The notes under the pieces were generated by a model. The model was not told the DNA's origin. It saw only the letters and a program-made list of their open reading frames with translations, and searched no databases. From Roseiarcus sp050010035 (GTDB lineage: Bacteria > Pseudomonadota > Alphaproteobacteria > Rhizobiales > Beijerinckiaceae): DNA of 64,000 nt. Shown here one piece after another: positions 1-7,577 of the stretch; position 1 is the stretch's first letter, and each line of letters begins with the position of its first letter. Location: assembly GCA_050010035.1 (NCBI GenBank), contig JBEKLU010000011.1, positions 1-64,000 on the forward strand. Direction: 5' to 3'. The position numbers and the translations under genes were made by a program.

Positions 1-112
1 GCCAAATCGACGCCGATTCTGATAAACTTTCTCACGGACGGTCTCCCCGTTGGTGGCGCTCCGGCGGCCACGTCTTGGCACTTGATGCCGTTAGGGTGGG
101 GCCGTCCACACC

Positions 113-203
113 ATCATCGCGAAGAGCGAAGCGACGAGGCCATGCGGCAGTCGCGGCCCGCGTCGAGACGGAATTGCGTCGCGCGGCTTGCAATGGCGAA
201 CGG
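113..203. repeat. Degenerate intergenic palindromic repeat (family A, copy 1)
   Basis: The sequence holds a GAGCGAAGCGACGAGGC-like arm near 124-140. About 30 bases later comes a partly inverted arm reading GGAATTGCGTCGC...GCTTGCAATGGCG. The arrangement resembles the intergenic repeat with GTCATTGCGAG...GAAGCAATCC arms that is common in Hyphomicrobiales. A clearer copy lies near 20.8 kb. This copy is degraded and sits downstream of the acetate kinase stop. Bases 1-225 show no other feature. Confidence 0.45.
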
Positions 204-225
204 GTCTCGCCGCATTGCGCTCCGA

Positions 226-1428
226 TCAACGGGAAGCCGCATGAGCCGGCAGGCCCGCGACCGCGGCGGCGTGCTCGGCGATCATGCGCTCCTCGTCGGT
301 ATGCACGACGAAAACCCGGACCGGGGAATCGCCGGCGCTGATAGCCGGCGCATTGGCGCGGTTCGTCTCGCGGTCCAGGCGGACGCCCATCCATTCCAAG
401 CCGGTCAGAGCCGCCTCGCGAACCCGCCAGGCGTTTTCGCCGATGCCGGCGGTGAAGACGATCGCATCGACGCCGTCGAGCGTCGACGCCAGGGTGCCGA
501 TCTCGCGGCGAATGCGCGCGACGAAATAGGCGATCGCGTCGCGCGCGGCCGGGCTATCGGAAGCCTCGAGAACGCGCATGTCGTGCGACAGGCCGGACAT
601 GCCCTTGAGCCCCGACTCCTTGTAGAGAAGATCCGAGATCGCGTCGGCGCTCATGCCCTTTTCGGCCATCAGATAGATCACGACCCCGGGATCGAGCTCG
701 CCGCAGCGCGTTCCCATCGGCAAGCCGTCGAGCGGGGTGAAGCCCATGGTCGAGGCGACCGAACGCCCCGCCCGCATCGCGCACATCGAGGCGCCGTTGC
801 CCAGATGCGCGACGATCACCCGCCCCGCGGCGATCGTCGGCGCGATCGCGCGCAGCCGGCGCGCGATGAATTCGTAGGAGAGACCGTGAAAGCCGTAACG
901 GCGCACGCCCTCGTCGTAGAAGGAGCGCGGCAGCCCGAACGTGTCCTCGACGAACGGGTGACTGCGATGGAAGGCGGTGTCGAAACAAGCCACCTGCGGC
1001 GTCGCCGGGAAGGCGGCGAGCGCGGCTTCGACGCCCGCCAGATTGTGCGGCTGGTGCAGCGGCGCGAGCGGGATGAACTGGCGCAGCCTCGCCAGCAGCG
1101 CGGCGTCGATCCGCGTCGGCTCGGCGAAATCGGGCCCGCCATGGACGATGCGGTGGCCGACGGCGACGACGTCGCGATCGAAGCGCGCCTCGCCCAGCCA
1201 GCGAAGAATCGCGCCGACGGCGACGCGATGGTCGACCCGGCCGCCGCTCTCGTCGAAGGCGTATTCGCTCTTCGCCCCCGACACGGAGCGCGCCAGGAAC
1301 GTCGCCTTGGCGCCGAGCCCTTCGATCTGGCCGGTCGCCAGCGCCTCCAGGCCCGCCGCCTCGTGGGCGAATGCGGCGAATTTCACCGACGACGAACCGG
1401 CGTTCAAAGTCAGAATCAATCCGCTCAC
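226..1428 (-). CDS. ackA: Acetate kinase
   Basis: Cytoplasmic ASKHA-fold kinase that interconverts acetate plus ATP and acetyl phosphate plus ADP, the last step of phosphotransacetylase/acetate kinase overflow or acetate assimilation. The 400 residues match the family length. The N-terminal NAGSSSVKF motif (Asn9), FDTAFH (Asp150), RYGFHG (His181) and HLGNGAS (208-214) correspond to the substrate and phosphoryl-transfer residues, and a GIGENAW adenosine-pocket motif lies near residue 320. The start is GTG, preceded by a GGGGGACAGC ribosome-binding sequence. No pta gene is visible beside it in this window. Confidence 0.95.
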   Translation of the reverse strand: MSGLILTLNAGSSSVKFAAFAHEAAGLEALATGQIEGLGAKATFLARSVSGAKSEYAFDESGGRVDHRVAVGAILRWLGEARFDRDVVAVGHRIVHGGPDFAEPTRIDAALLARLRQFIPLAPLHQPHNLAGVEAALAAFPATPQVACFDTAFHRSHPFVEDTFGLPRSFYDEGVRRYGFHGLSYEFIARRLRAIAPTIAAGRVIVAHLGNGASMCAMRAGRSVASTMGFTPLDGLPMGTRCGELDPGVVIYLMAEKGMSADAISDLLYKESGLKGMSGLSHDMRVLEASDSPAARDAIAYFVARIRREIGTLASTLDGVDAIVFTAGIGENAWRVREAALTGLEWMGVRLDRETNRANAPAISAGDSPVRVFVVHTDEERMIAEHAAAVAGLPAHAASR

Positions 1429-1496
1429 GCTGTCCCCCGCCCTCGCGACGAGCGTCTTATAGCAAAATTTCGCGTTCGGCGGCGCGATTGCGCCAC

Positions 1497-2312
1497 TCAG
1501 GTCGTCAGGCGCGGATACATGCGCGCCGCGACGAGCGTGAAGACGCAGGTGAACGCGACGAGGATGGCGAAGTCGGTCATCAGTCCATATTCGCTCGTCG
1601 ATCCCTTCAGCATCAACGCCCGCAGCGCGTCGACTTCGTAGGTGAGCGGATTGGCCGAAGAGATCGCCCTCAGCCAGCCCGGCATGATGTCGATGGGATA
1701 GATCGCGTTGCTGGCGAAGAAGATCGGCATGGTCAGCACCTGGCCGATGCCCATGAAGCGATCGCGCGTCTTCACGATGCAGGCGATGATCAGCGAAAAC
1801 GTCGAGAACAGCGCCGAGCCGACGACGATCATCGCCGCCGCGCCGAGGATGTCGACCGGCGAGTAGGAAATGCCGATGCCCAGCGCGGCGGCCAACATGT
1901 AGACGATGACCGCCTGCGAAAGGCCGCGCACGCCCGACGACATGGCCTTGCCGAGCACCAGGGCGGTGCGCGGCGCCGGGCTCGCCATGTAGCGGTGCAG
2001 GACGCCCAGATCGCGCTCCCAGATCGCCGCGATGCCGTAAAAGATCGCGGAAAACAGCACGCTCTGGGCGAGAATGCCGGGCGCGAGGAAATCGATATAG
2101 CGCCCGTGCTGCGGGCCGAGGCCGCGCACCTGCGCCATCACCTGGCCGAACAGCAGCAGCCAGATCGCGGGCTGGAGCGCCCGCGTCAGCAACTCGCTGG
2201 GGTCGTGGCGCAACTTGCGCACTTCGGTGTCCGCGACCGCCAGCATTTGGGTGAAATAGCCGGCGACGCGGTCGAGGAGGGCGGGCGCCGCCGCCGGACG
2301 CGCGTCAACCAC
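1497..2312 (-). CDS. ABC-2 type transporter permease
   Basis: Inner-membrane permease of an ABC-2 (DrrB/NodJ-like) exporter. The 271 residues contain about six hydrophobic segments, starting near residue 48, and the ABC-2 C-terminal signature region around FASNAIYPIDIMPGWLR and NPLTYEVDALR. Its start overlaps the end of the ATPase gene by 8 bp, so the two are translationally coupled and form one exporter. The substrate cannot be read from sequence; family members export drugs, lipids or polysaccharide units. Confidence 0.85.
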   Translation of the reverse strand: MVDARPAAAPALLDRVAGYFTQMLAVADTEVRKLRHDPSELLTRALQPAIWLLLFGQVMAQVRGLGPQHGRYIDFLAPGILAQSVLFSAIFYGIAAIWERDLGVLHRYMASPAPRTALVLGKAMSSGVRGLSQAVIVYMLAAALGIGISYSPVDILGAAAMIVVGSALFSTFSLIIACIVKTRDRFMGIGQVLTMPIFFASNAIYPIDIMPGWLRAISSANPLTYEVDALRALMLKGSTSEYGLMTDFAILVAFTCVFTLVAARMYPRLTT

Positions 2313-3171
2313 GGGCGCGCTCGGCGCGTCGCTCGGCGCGAACGCTTCTGAAACTGCCCTCGTCGGCGATCTGGCCGCCGGCGATCGCGGCGAAGACGTC
2401 GTCGAGCGTCGCCTGCGGCCCGACGCGCGCCTTGAGCTCGGCCGGCGTGCCGACCGCCTCGAGCTCGCCCGCGTGCAGAACCCCGAGCCGATCGCACAAC
2501 ACGTCGGCCTCGTCCATCAGGTGGGTGGTCAGCAGCATGGTCGTGCCGAAACGCTCGCGCAACGAGCGCACGCGATCCCAGACGCTGTGGCGCGCGACGG
2601 GATCGAGGCCGACCGTCGGCTCGTCCATGAACAGCACCGCGGGATTGTGCAGCATGCTCTGGGCGATTTCGAGTCGGCGGATCATGCCGCCGGAAAACGT
2701 CTGCACCAGCCTGTCCTTGGCCTCGTCGAGCTCCATCTCGCGAAGCGCCGCGTCGATGCGCGCCTCCCGTTCGCGACGCGGAATGAGGTAGAGCCGAGCC
2801 GAGAGCAGCAGATTCTCGTAGGCGGTCAGGGCGCCGTCGGCGCTGAGCAACTGCGGCACATAGCCGATTCGGCGGCGCACCTCTTTTGCGTCGCGGACGA
2901 TGTCGAAGCCGGCGATGCGCCCGCTGCCCGAAGTCGGCGGCAGCATGGTCGTCAGCATTTTCACCACCGTGCTCTTGCCGGCGCCGTTGGGGCCAATCAG
3001 GCCGAAGATTTCTCCCGGACGAACCGAGAAGCTGACTTCGCGGACGACGACGCGGTCGCCGAACGCTCGCGTCAGCCGTTCGACCGCGATGGCGGGGGGA
3101 ACGGGCGCCGGGTCGTGGACGATCGCTTGCTCGGTCGGCGTCATGAGGATTTCTCGCTCGCGCTCCGGCAT
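2305..3171 (-). CDS. ABC transporter ATP-binding protein (DrrA-like)
   Basis: ATPase subunit partnering the downstream ABC-2 permease. Walker A GPNGAGKST is at residues 60-68, the signature FSGGM and Walker B LFMDEPTVGLD follow, and the switch histidine is in LLTTHLMDEAD. The C-terminal extension of about 60 residues after the nucleotide-binding domain is typical of daunorubicin-resistance-type ATPases. An alternative ATG at 3144 (residue 10, MTPTEQ) is possible because the first residues are not conserved in character. Confidence 0.87.
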   Translation of the reverse strand: MPEREREILMTPTEQAIVHDPAPVPPAIAVERLTRAFGDRVVVREVSFSVRPGEIFGLIGPNGAGKSTVVKMLTTMLPPTSGSGRIAGFDIVRDAKEVRRRIGYVPQLLSADGALTAYENLLLSARLYLIPRREREARIDAALREMELDEAKDRLVQTFSGGMIRRLEIAQSMLHNPAVLFMDEPTVGLDPVARHSVWDRVRSLRERFGTTMLLTTHLMDEADVLCDRLGVLHAGELEAVGTPAELKARVGPQATLDDVFAAIAGGQIADEGSFRSVRAERRAERARG

Positions 3172-3259
3172 CGACCGCGCGCGGCGCTTTCGCGCCTGAA
3201 CTTAACGAGCGCCCGCCACAAATCAAGCGCGCCGCGCGCGATCCGAGCGGTTCGGCGCT

Positions 3260-3721
3260 CTACGGCCGCTCGATGGTGGAGACTTCCGACTGCGTGCCGT
3301 CGCGCCAGGCGATCTGCAAATGGATCGTCTTGGTCTTGGGCGGCGCCTTCAGGAAAAGCTCGGCGTTCTCAGGCACGCTGAACGGGTCCTTGGCGTCGCA
3401 CGCCGGCAGGTCGAAGCGTTGCAGCGGCGCGCCGTCGTCGAGCCCATAACGGACTTCCGCGATGGCGCAGCGATAGGTGACCAGCGTGGTGAAATAGATC
3501 AAAAGGCCGTGAAAGTCGCGAAACTCGACCCAGTTGGACGGCGCCTGCTCGAGGATTTGCTTCTGCTCGCGAAACAGCGCGACCTCGGGATCGAAACGAA
3601 TCGCGAAAGGCCCGACGGCGCCGTTCGCCTCGCCGGCCGGCGTTTCCCGGAAACAACCGAGAATTTGCGCGACAGAATCGCGCAACTCGCCGCTCTTGGC
3701 AATCGCGGCCGGCTCGTTCAG
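3260..3721 (-). CDS. Conserved-looking hypothetical protein, start uncertain
   Basis: An open frame of about 150 residues runs directly out of the end of yggS and ends with TAG at 3260. The protein is not arginine-biased like shadow frames: it contains SNWVEFRDFHGLLIYFTTLVTYRCAIAEVRYGLDD and ends in QIAWRDGTQSEVSTIERP, which reads like real protein. No ATG or GTG lies near the front. Candidates are CTG at 3721, overlapping the yggS stop, or TTG at 3685. The function is unknown. It is probably co-transcribed with yggS. Confidence 0.6.
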   Translation of the reverse strand: MNEPAAIAKSGELRDSVAQILGCFRETPAGEANGAVGPFAIRFDPEVALFREQKQILEQAPSNWVEFRDFHGLLIYFTTLVTYRCAIAEVRYGLDDGAPLQRFDLPACDAKDPFSVPENAELFLKAPPKTKTIHLQIAWRDGTQSEVSTIERP

Positions 3722-4422
3722 GCCCGCGCCCCGAAGATCGCGCTGCCGACGCGCACGAAAGTGGCGCCGAGCTGGATCGCCAGCGGCCAGTCGGCGCTCA
3801 TGCCCATCGACAGCTCCTTCACGCCGTTGCGCTCGGCGATGACGCGCAGCAGCGCGAAATGCGGCGAGGCCTGCTGGTCGAGCGGCGGGACGCACATCAG
3901 GCCGTCGACGACGAGCCCGTATTTCTCCCGGCAGAGCGCGATGAAGGCGTCCGCGTTCTCGGGGGCGACGCCGGCCTTCTGCGGTTCGCCGCCGGTGTTG
4001 ACCTCGATGAACAGGCGCGGCTTCTTGCCGGTCTTGGCCATCGCGCTCGCCAGCGCCTCGGCGATCTTCTCGCGGTCGATCGTTTCGATGACGTCGAAGA
4101 CCTCGACCGCCTCGCGCGCCTTGTTGCTCTGCAGCGGCCCGATGAGATGCAAGGTCACGCTTCTGCCGACGGCGGCGGCGCGCGCGCGTAAATCGAGCCA
4201 TTTCGGCTTGGCTTCCTGAACGCGGTTCTCGCCGAACACGCTCTGGCCGGCGAGCGCGATGGTCGGCCAGACCTCGTCGGCCGAAAAGGTCTTGGAGACG
4301 GCGACGAGCGTCACCGAAGAAGGATCGCGCCCGCAGTCGCGCGCGCGCGTGGCGATCGCCGCGCGCAAAGCCTCGAGGCGCGGCACGGCGCCCAAGGGAT
4401 CGGCGGGAATGCTGGCGTTCAT
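3718..4422 (-). CDS. yggS: YggS family pyridoxal phosphate homeostasis protein
   Basis: Single-domain PLP-binding protein of the YggS/PROSC (alanine-racemase fold type III) family. These proteins bind PLP and balance vitamin B6 pools without known catalysis. The PLP lysine is Lys44 in LVAVSKTFSADEV. FGENRVQEAKPK, HLIGPLQSNKAR, SMGMSADWPLAI and VRVGSAIFG are all family motifs. The 234 residues match the family. The ATG at 4422 has GGAG four bases upstream. The reading frame stays open far upstream, but that part is arginine-rich shadow sequence. Confidence 0.94.
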   Translation of the reverse strand: MNASIPADPLGAVPRLEALRAAIATRARDCGRDPSSVTLVAVSKTFSADEVWPTIALAGQSVFGENRVQEAKPKWLDLRARAAAVGRSVTLHLIGPLQSNKAREAVEVFDVIETIDREKIAEALASAMAKTGKKPRLFIEVNTGGEPQKAGVAPENADAFIALCREKYGLVVDGLMCVPPLDQQASPHFALLRVIAERNGVKELSMGMSADWPLAIQLGATFVRVGSAIFGARA

Positions 4423-4446
4423 TAAGCTCCGTCTCCCTGCTCGCGC

Positions 4447-4475
4447 TTGACGCCCGCGGACCCTTCCCCTATAGA
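4447..4475 (+). promoter_or_regulatory. Predicted sigma-70 promoter for rpmB
   Basis: The sequence shows TTGACG, a 17-base spacer, then TATAGA, a near-ideal housekeeping promoter. Transcription would begin near 4482, about 110 bases before the rpmB ATG. It lies in the divergent yggS-rpmB gap. Confidence 0.7.
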
Positions 4476-4594
4476 CCGCCGACCCGAGACGCCAGGGCCC
4501 GATCGGCGGCGATGGCGCTTTTGTGAAAGGGCCGCGCGCCTTCGAAATCGCCAGGGTGGTCATTAATCCCATTTCGTTCAGGGGAAGTTGCGCT

Positions 4595-4906
4595 ATGTCA
4601 CGCCGTTGCGAGCTGACGGGGATCGCCGTCCAGACCGGCAATAAGGTCAGCCATTCCAATCGCAAGACGCGCACGCGTTTCTTGCCCAACCTGTGCCAGG
4701 TGACGCTCATTTCCGACGCGCTCGGCCGCGCGGTGCGCCTGCGCATCGCCGCCGCGGCGCTGCGCTCGGTCGAGCATCGCGGCGGGCTCGACAATTTCCT
4801 CGTCAAGGCGCGCGACGCCGACCTCTCCGAAGGCGCGGCGGCGCTGAAGCGCGAAATCGTCAAGAAGCGCGCCGAAGCCGCGCAAGCCGAAGCCCAGGCC
4901 GCCTGA
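4595..4906 (+). CDS. rpmB: 50S ribosomal protein L28
   Basis: Structural protein of the large ribosomal subunit. The 103 residues begin MSRRCELTGIAVQTGNKVSHSNRKTRTRF, the standard L28 opening, and keep the FLPNLCQVTLISDALGR motif. The ATG at 4595 is chosen over the longer frame because homology begins there and GGGGAAG lies upstream. The alanine-rich C-terminal tail is usual for alphaproteobacterial L28. A strong hairpin follows the stop. Confidence 0.97.
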   Translation: MSRRCELTGIAVQTGNKVSHSNRKTRTRFLPNLCQVTLISDALGRAVRLRIAAAALRSVEHRGGLDNFLVKARDADLSEGAAALKREIVKKRAEAAQAEAQAA

Positions 4907-4938
4907 CCATTTCCTTTTGTCGGCTGCAAAGCTGATCG

Positions 4939-4968
4939 CCCCCTCGATTTGCCGTCGAGGGGGTTCTT
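4939..4968 (+). terminator. Rho-independent terminator after rpmB
   Basis: A 9-bp perfect stem (4939-4947 with 4955-4963, CCCCCTCGA paired to TCGAGGGGG) has a 7-base loop and is followed by TTCTT. It lies between convergent rpmB and the aldolase gene and may serve both directions. Confidence 0.75.
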
Positions 4969-4994
4969 GCGTTTCGCGGCGGCCGGAGCCTCGA

Positions 4995-5639
4995 TTACCC
5001 CTTCAGCGCCGCCGCCTCGCGCGACAGGGCCTCGATCGTCGCGTAATTGCCGTCGGCGAGCGCCTGGCGCGGCAGCATCCAGGAGCCGCCGACGCACACG
5101 ACGTTGGGCAGCGCCAGATAGGACGGCGCCTTGGCGAGGTCGATGCCCCCCGTCGGGCAGAATTTCAGGTCCGGCAGCGGCCCGGCGAGGGCCTTCAGCA
5201 ATTTCACCCCGCCGACCGCCTCGGCGGGAAACAATTTCAGGGCGCGAAAGCCCAGCTCCATCAGCGCCATCGCCTCGGAGGCGGTGGCGACGCCGGGCAG
5301 GAAGGGAACGGGCGCGCCGGCCGCGGCCTGAGCCAGCCGCGGCGAGGCGCCGGGGCTGACGAGAAAGCGCGCGCCCGCCGCCACGGCGGCGTCGATCTGC
5401 GAAGGGTGGGTGATCGTGCCGGCGCCGACGGTCGCGCCGGGGACGCGCTGCGCGATCGCGGCGATGGCGCCGAGCGCGCCGGGGGTGCGCAACGTCACTT
5501 CGATGGCGCGCAGCCCGCCCGCCACCAGCGCCTTGGCCTGGGCGACGCCGTCCTCGGCGTCGCGAACCGTCAGCACCGGGATCACCGGCGCCAACGACAT
5601 GATCGAGAGGACGTCGTCGTGGGGCGATCGGGCGGTCAT
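4995..5639 (-). CDS. eda: KDPG/KHG aldolase (2-dehydro-3-deoxy-phosphogluconate aldolase)
   Basis: Class I aldolase that cleaves 2-keto-3-deoxy-6-phosphogluconate to pyruvate and glyceraldehyde 3-phosphate, the last step of the Entner-Doudoroff pathway. Counting from the ATG at 5639, the catalytic Glu47 is in AIEVTLR, the Schiff-base Lys135 is in ALKLFPAE, and phosphate-binding motifs occur at VGAGTI and CPTGGI. The 214 residues match the family. The ATG at 5639 is preferred over 5675 because GGAG lies six bases before it. It is convergent with rpmB. Confidence 0.93.
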   Translation of the reverse strand: MTARSPHDDVLSIMSLAPVIPVLTVRDAEDGVAQAKALVAGGLRAIEVTLRTPGALGAIAAIAQRVPGATVGAGTITHPSQIDAAVAAGARFLVSPGASPRLAQAAAGAPVPFLPGVATASEAMALMELGFRALKLFPAEAVGGVKLLKALAGPLPDLKFCPTGGIDLAKAPSYLALPNVVCVGGSWMLPRQALADGNYATIEALSREAAALKG

Positions 5640-5796
5640 GGCGCACTCCGCAGCAGCAGCCCCCCGCTTTAGCACGCCTGCGATCGGCGCCGCGAGAGAG
5701 ATTCGCCTGGCCTGGAGGCAAGGGCTCGCGCGCGCGGGCGAATCGATTAAGCTGGCGGGCGGAGCGCCGGCCGGCGCGGGCGCGAGGGACCGGACA

Positions 5797-7575
5797 ATGA
5801 ACCCGCCGTTCGATCTCGCCGTCTACAAGGAGGCGCTGCTCTTTCTCGTCACGGCGGGCGTCGTCGCGCCGCTGTTCTTCCGCATCCACGTCAGCCCGGT
5901 GCTCGGCTACCTCCTGGCCGGCGTCGCGCTGGGGCCGTTCGGCCTCGGCCGACTCGCCGAGCGAACCCCCTGGCTCGAGGCGCTGGCGCTGACCGACGTC
6001 GGATCAATCGACCGGCTCGCGGCCTTCGGCGTCGTCGTTCTCCTCTTCACCGTCGGATTGGAGCTGTCCTTCGAACGCCTCAAGCGCATGCGGCGTCTCG
6101 TCTTCGAGTTCGGCTTCGCGCAGGTCGTCGTTTCCGCCTTGGCGCTGGGCGGCGTCGCCTACGCGTTCGGACGGAGCCCGGCGGCCGCATTGATGATCGG
6201 CGCGGCCTTGTCGCTCTCCTCCACTGCGATCGTCATTCCCGTCCTAGCCGAGGAAAAGCGGCTCGGCGCGGCGGTCGGGCGCTTCAGCTTCGCCGTGCTG
6301 CTGTTCCAGGATCTCGCGGTCGCGCCGCTGCTGGTCCTCACGGCGATGCTCGCCGCCGGGCGCGTTGCGAGCCTCGGCGCGAGCCTCGTCTTGACCCTGG
6401 CGCCCGCCGCGCTGGCGCTCGCCGCGGTGATCGTCGTCGGCCGCCTCGTGCTGCGGCCGCTGTTTCATTCCGTGGCGACGACGCGCAGCCCGGAATTCTT
6501 CATGGCGGCGTGCCTCTTGGTGGTTCTCGGCGCGGCGCTGACCGCCGCGGCCAGCGGCCTGTCGATGGCGCTCGGCGCCTTCGTCGCCGGCCTGCTGCTC
6601 GCCGAAACCGAATATCGGCGCGAAATCGAAGTGACCATCGAGCCGTTCAAGGGCCTGCTGCTCGGCTTGTTCTTCGTCTCCGTCGGCGCCGGGCTCGATC
6701 TTTCCGTGCTCGCGGGGCGCCCGGCCGACGTTCTCGCTCTGACGGCGGCCTTTGTCGTCGTCAAGGCGCTGGCGCTGTTCGTCCTGGCGCGGCTTTTCGG
6801 CGCTTCCAACGGCGTCGCCGCCGAGGTCGCGCTGCTGCTCGGGCCGGGCGGCGAATTCGCCTTCGTGATGATCCGCGCCGCCGTCGCCGGCAAAGTCGTC
6901 GCCGGCGCGGACGGCCAGATGCTTCTCGTCGCGGTGGCGCTGTCGATGCTGACGATCCCGCTTCTCGGCCGGATCGGGGCGGCGCTGGCGCGGCCGCGCG
7001 CCCGCGTCCTGGCGCCCGAGGCGCTGGTCGCGCCGCCGGAGGACGAAAGCCGCCGCGTCATCATCGTCGGCTACGGCCGCGTCGGGGCGCTGATCGGCGA
7101 AATGCTCGACGTGCACGCCATTCCCTTCATCGCCGTCGACGCCGATCCGACCCTGATCGCGCGCGAGCGGCGCGCCGGCAAGCCGGTCTATTTCGGCGAC
7201 GCCTCGCGCGAGGAGTTCCTGCGCCGCTGCGGCGTCGAGACCGCGCGCGCTCTCGTGGTCACGATGGACGCGCCGAGCGCCAACGAAGCGGTGGTCGCCG
7301 CCACGCGCCGCCTCAGGTCCGACGTCACGCTCATCGCGCGCGCCCGCGACGCCGCCCACGCGGGCGCCCTCTACCAACTCGGCGTCACCGACGCCGTGCC
7401 GGAAACGATCGAGGCGAGCCTGCAGCTCTCCGAGGCGGTGCTGGTCGACATCGGGGTTCCCATGGGCCTGGTGATCGCCTCGATCCACGAAAAGCGTGAC
7501 GAATATCGCAAGGTGCTCGTCGCCGCCGGCGCGAGCCAAGACACGCGCGGCGCGCGACGGCCGCGCAAGAGCTGA
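5797..7575 (+). CDS. Kef-type monovalent cation:proton antiporter (CPA2) with TrkA-N domain
   Basis: Inner-membrane transporter of the KefB/KefC type, which exchanges potassium or another cation for protons. The N-terminal 390 or so residues contain about 12-13 hydrophobic helices of the CPA2 Na+/H+ exchanger domain. A Rossmann RCK/TrkA-N domain follows, with GYGRVGALIG near residues 425-434 and an Asp-rich nucleotide pocket (VDADPTL). The 592 residues are typical for Kef. The ATG at 5797 follows a GAGGGAC sequence. No ancillary KefF/KefG gene is adjacent. The cation is inferred from family only. Confidence 0.88.
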   Translation: MNPPFDLAVYKEALLFLVTAGVVAPLFFRIHVSPVLGYLLAGVALGPFGLGRLAERTPWLEALALTDVGSIDRLAAFGVVVLLFTVGLELSFERLKRMRRLVFEFGFAQVVVSALALGGVAYAFGRSPAAALMIGAALSLSSTAIVIPVLAEEKRLGAAVGRFSFAVLLFQDLAVAPLLVLTAMLAAGRVASLGASLVLTLAPAALALAAVIVVGRLVLRPLFHSVATTRSPEFFMAACLLVVLGAALTAAASGLSMALGAFVAGLLLAETEYRREIEVTIEPFKGLLLGLFFVSVGAGLDLSVLAGRPADVLALTAAFVVVKALALFVLARLFGASNGVAAEVALLLGPGGEFAFVMIRAAVAGKVVAGADGQMLLVAVALSMLTIPLLGRIGAALARPRARVLAPEALVAPPEDESRRVIIVGYGRVGALIGEMLDVHAIPFIAVDADPTLIARERRAGKPVYFGDASREEFLRRCGVETARALVVTMDAPSANEAVVAATRRLRSDVTLIARARDAAHAGALYQLGVTDAVPETIEASLQLSEAVLVDIGVPMGLVIASIHEKRDEYRKVLVAAGASQDTRGARRPRKS

Positions 7576-7577
7576 TT

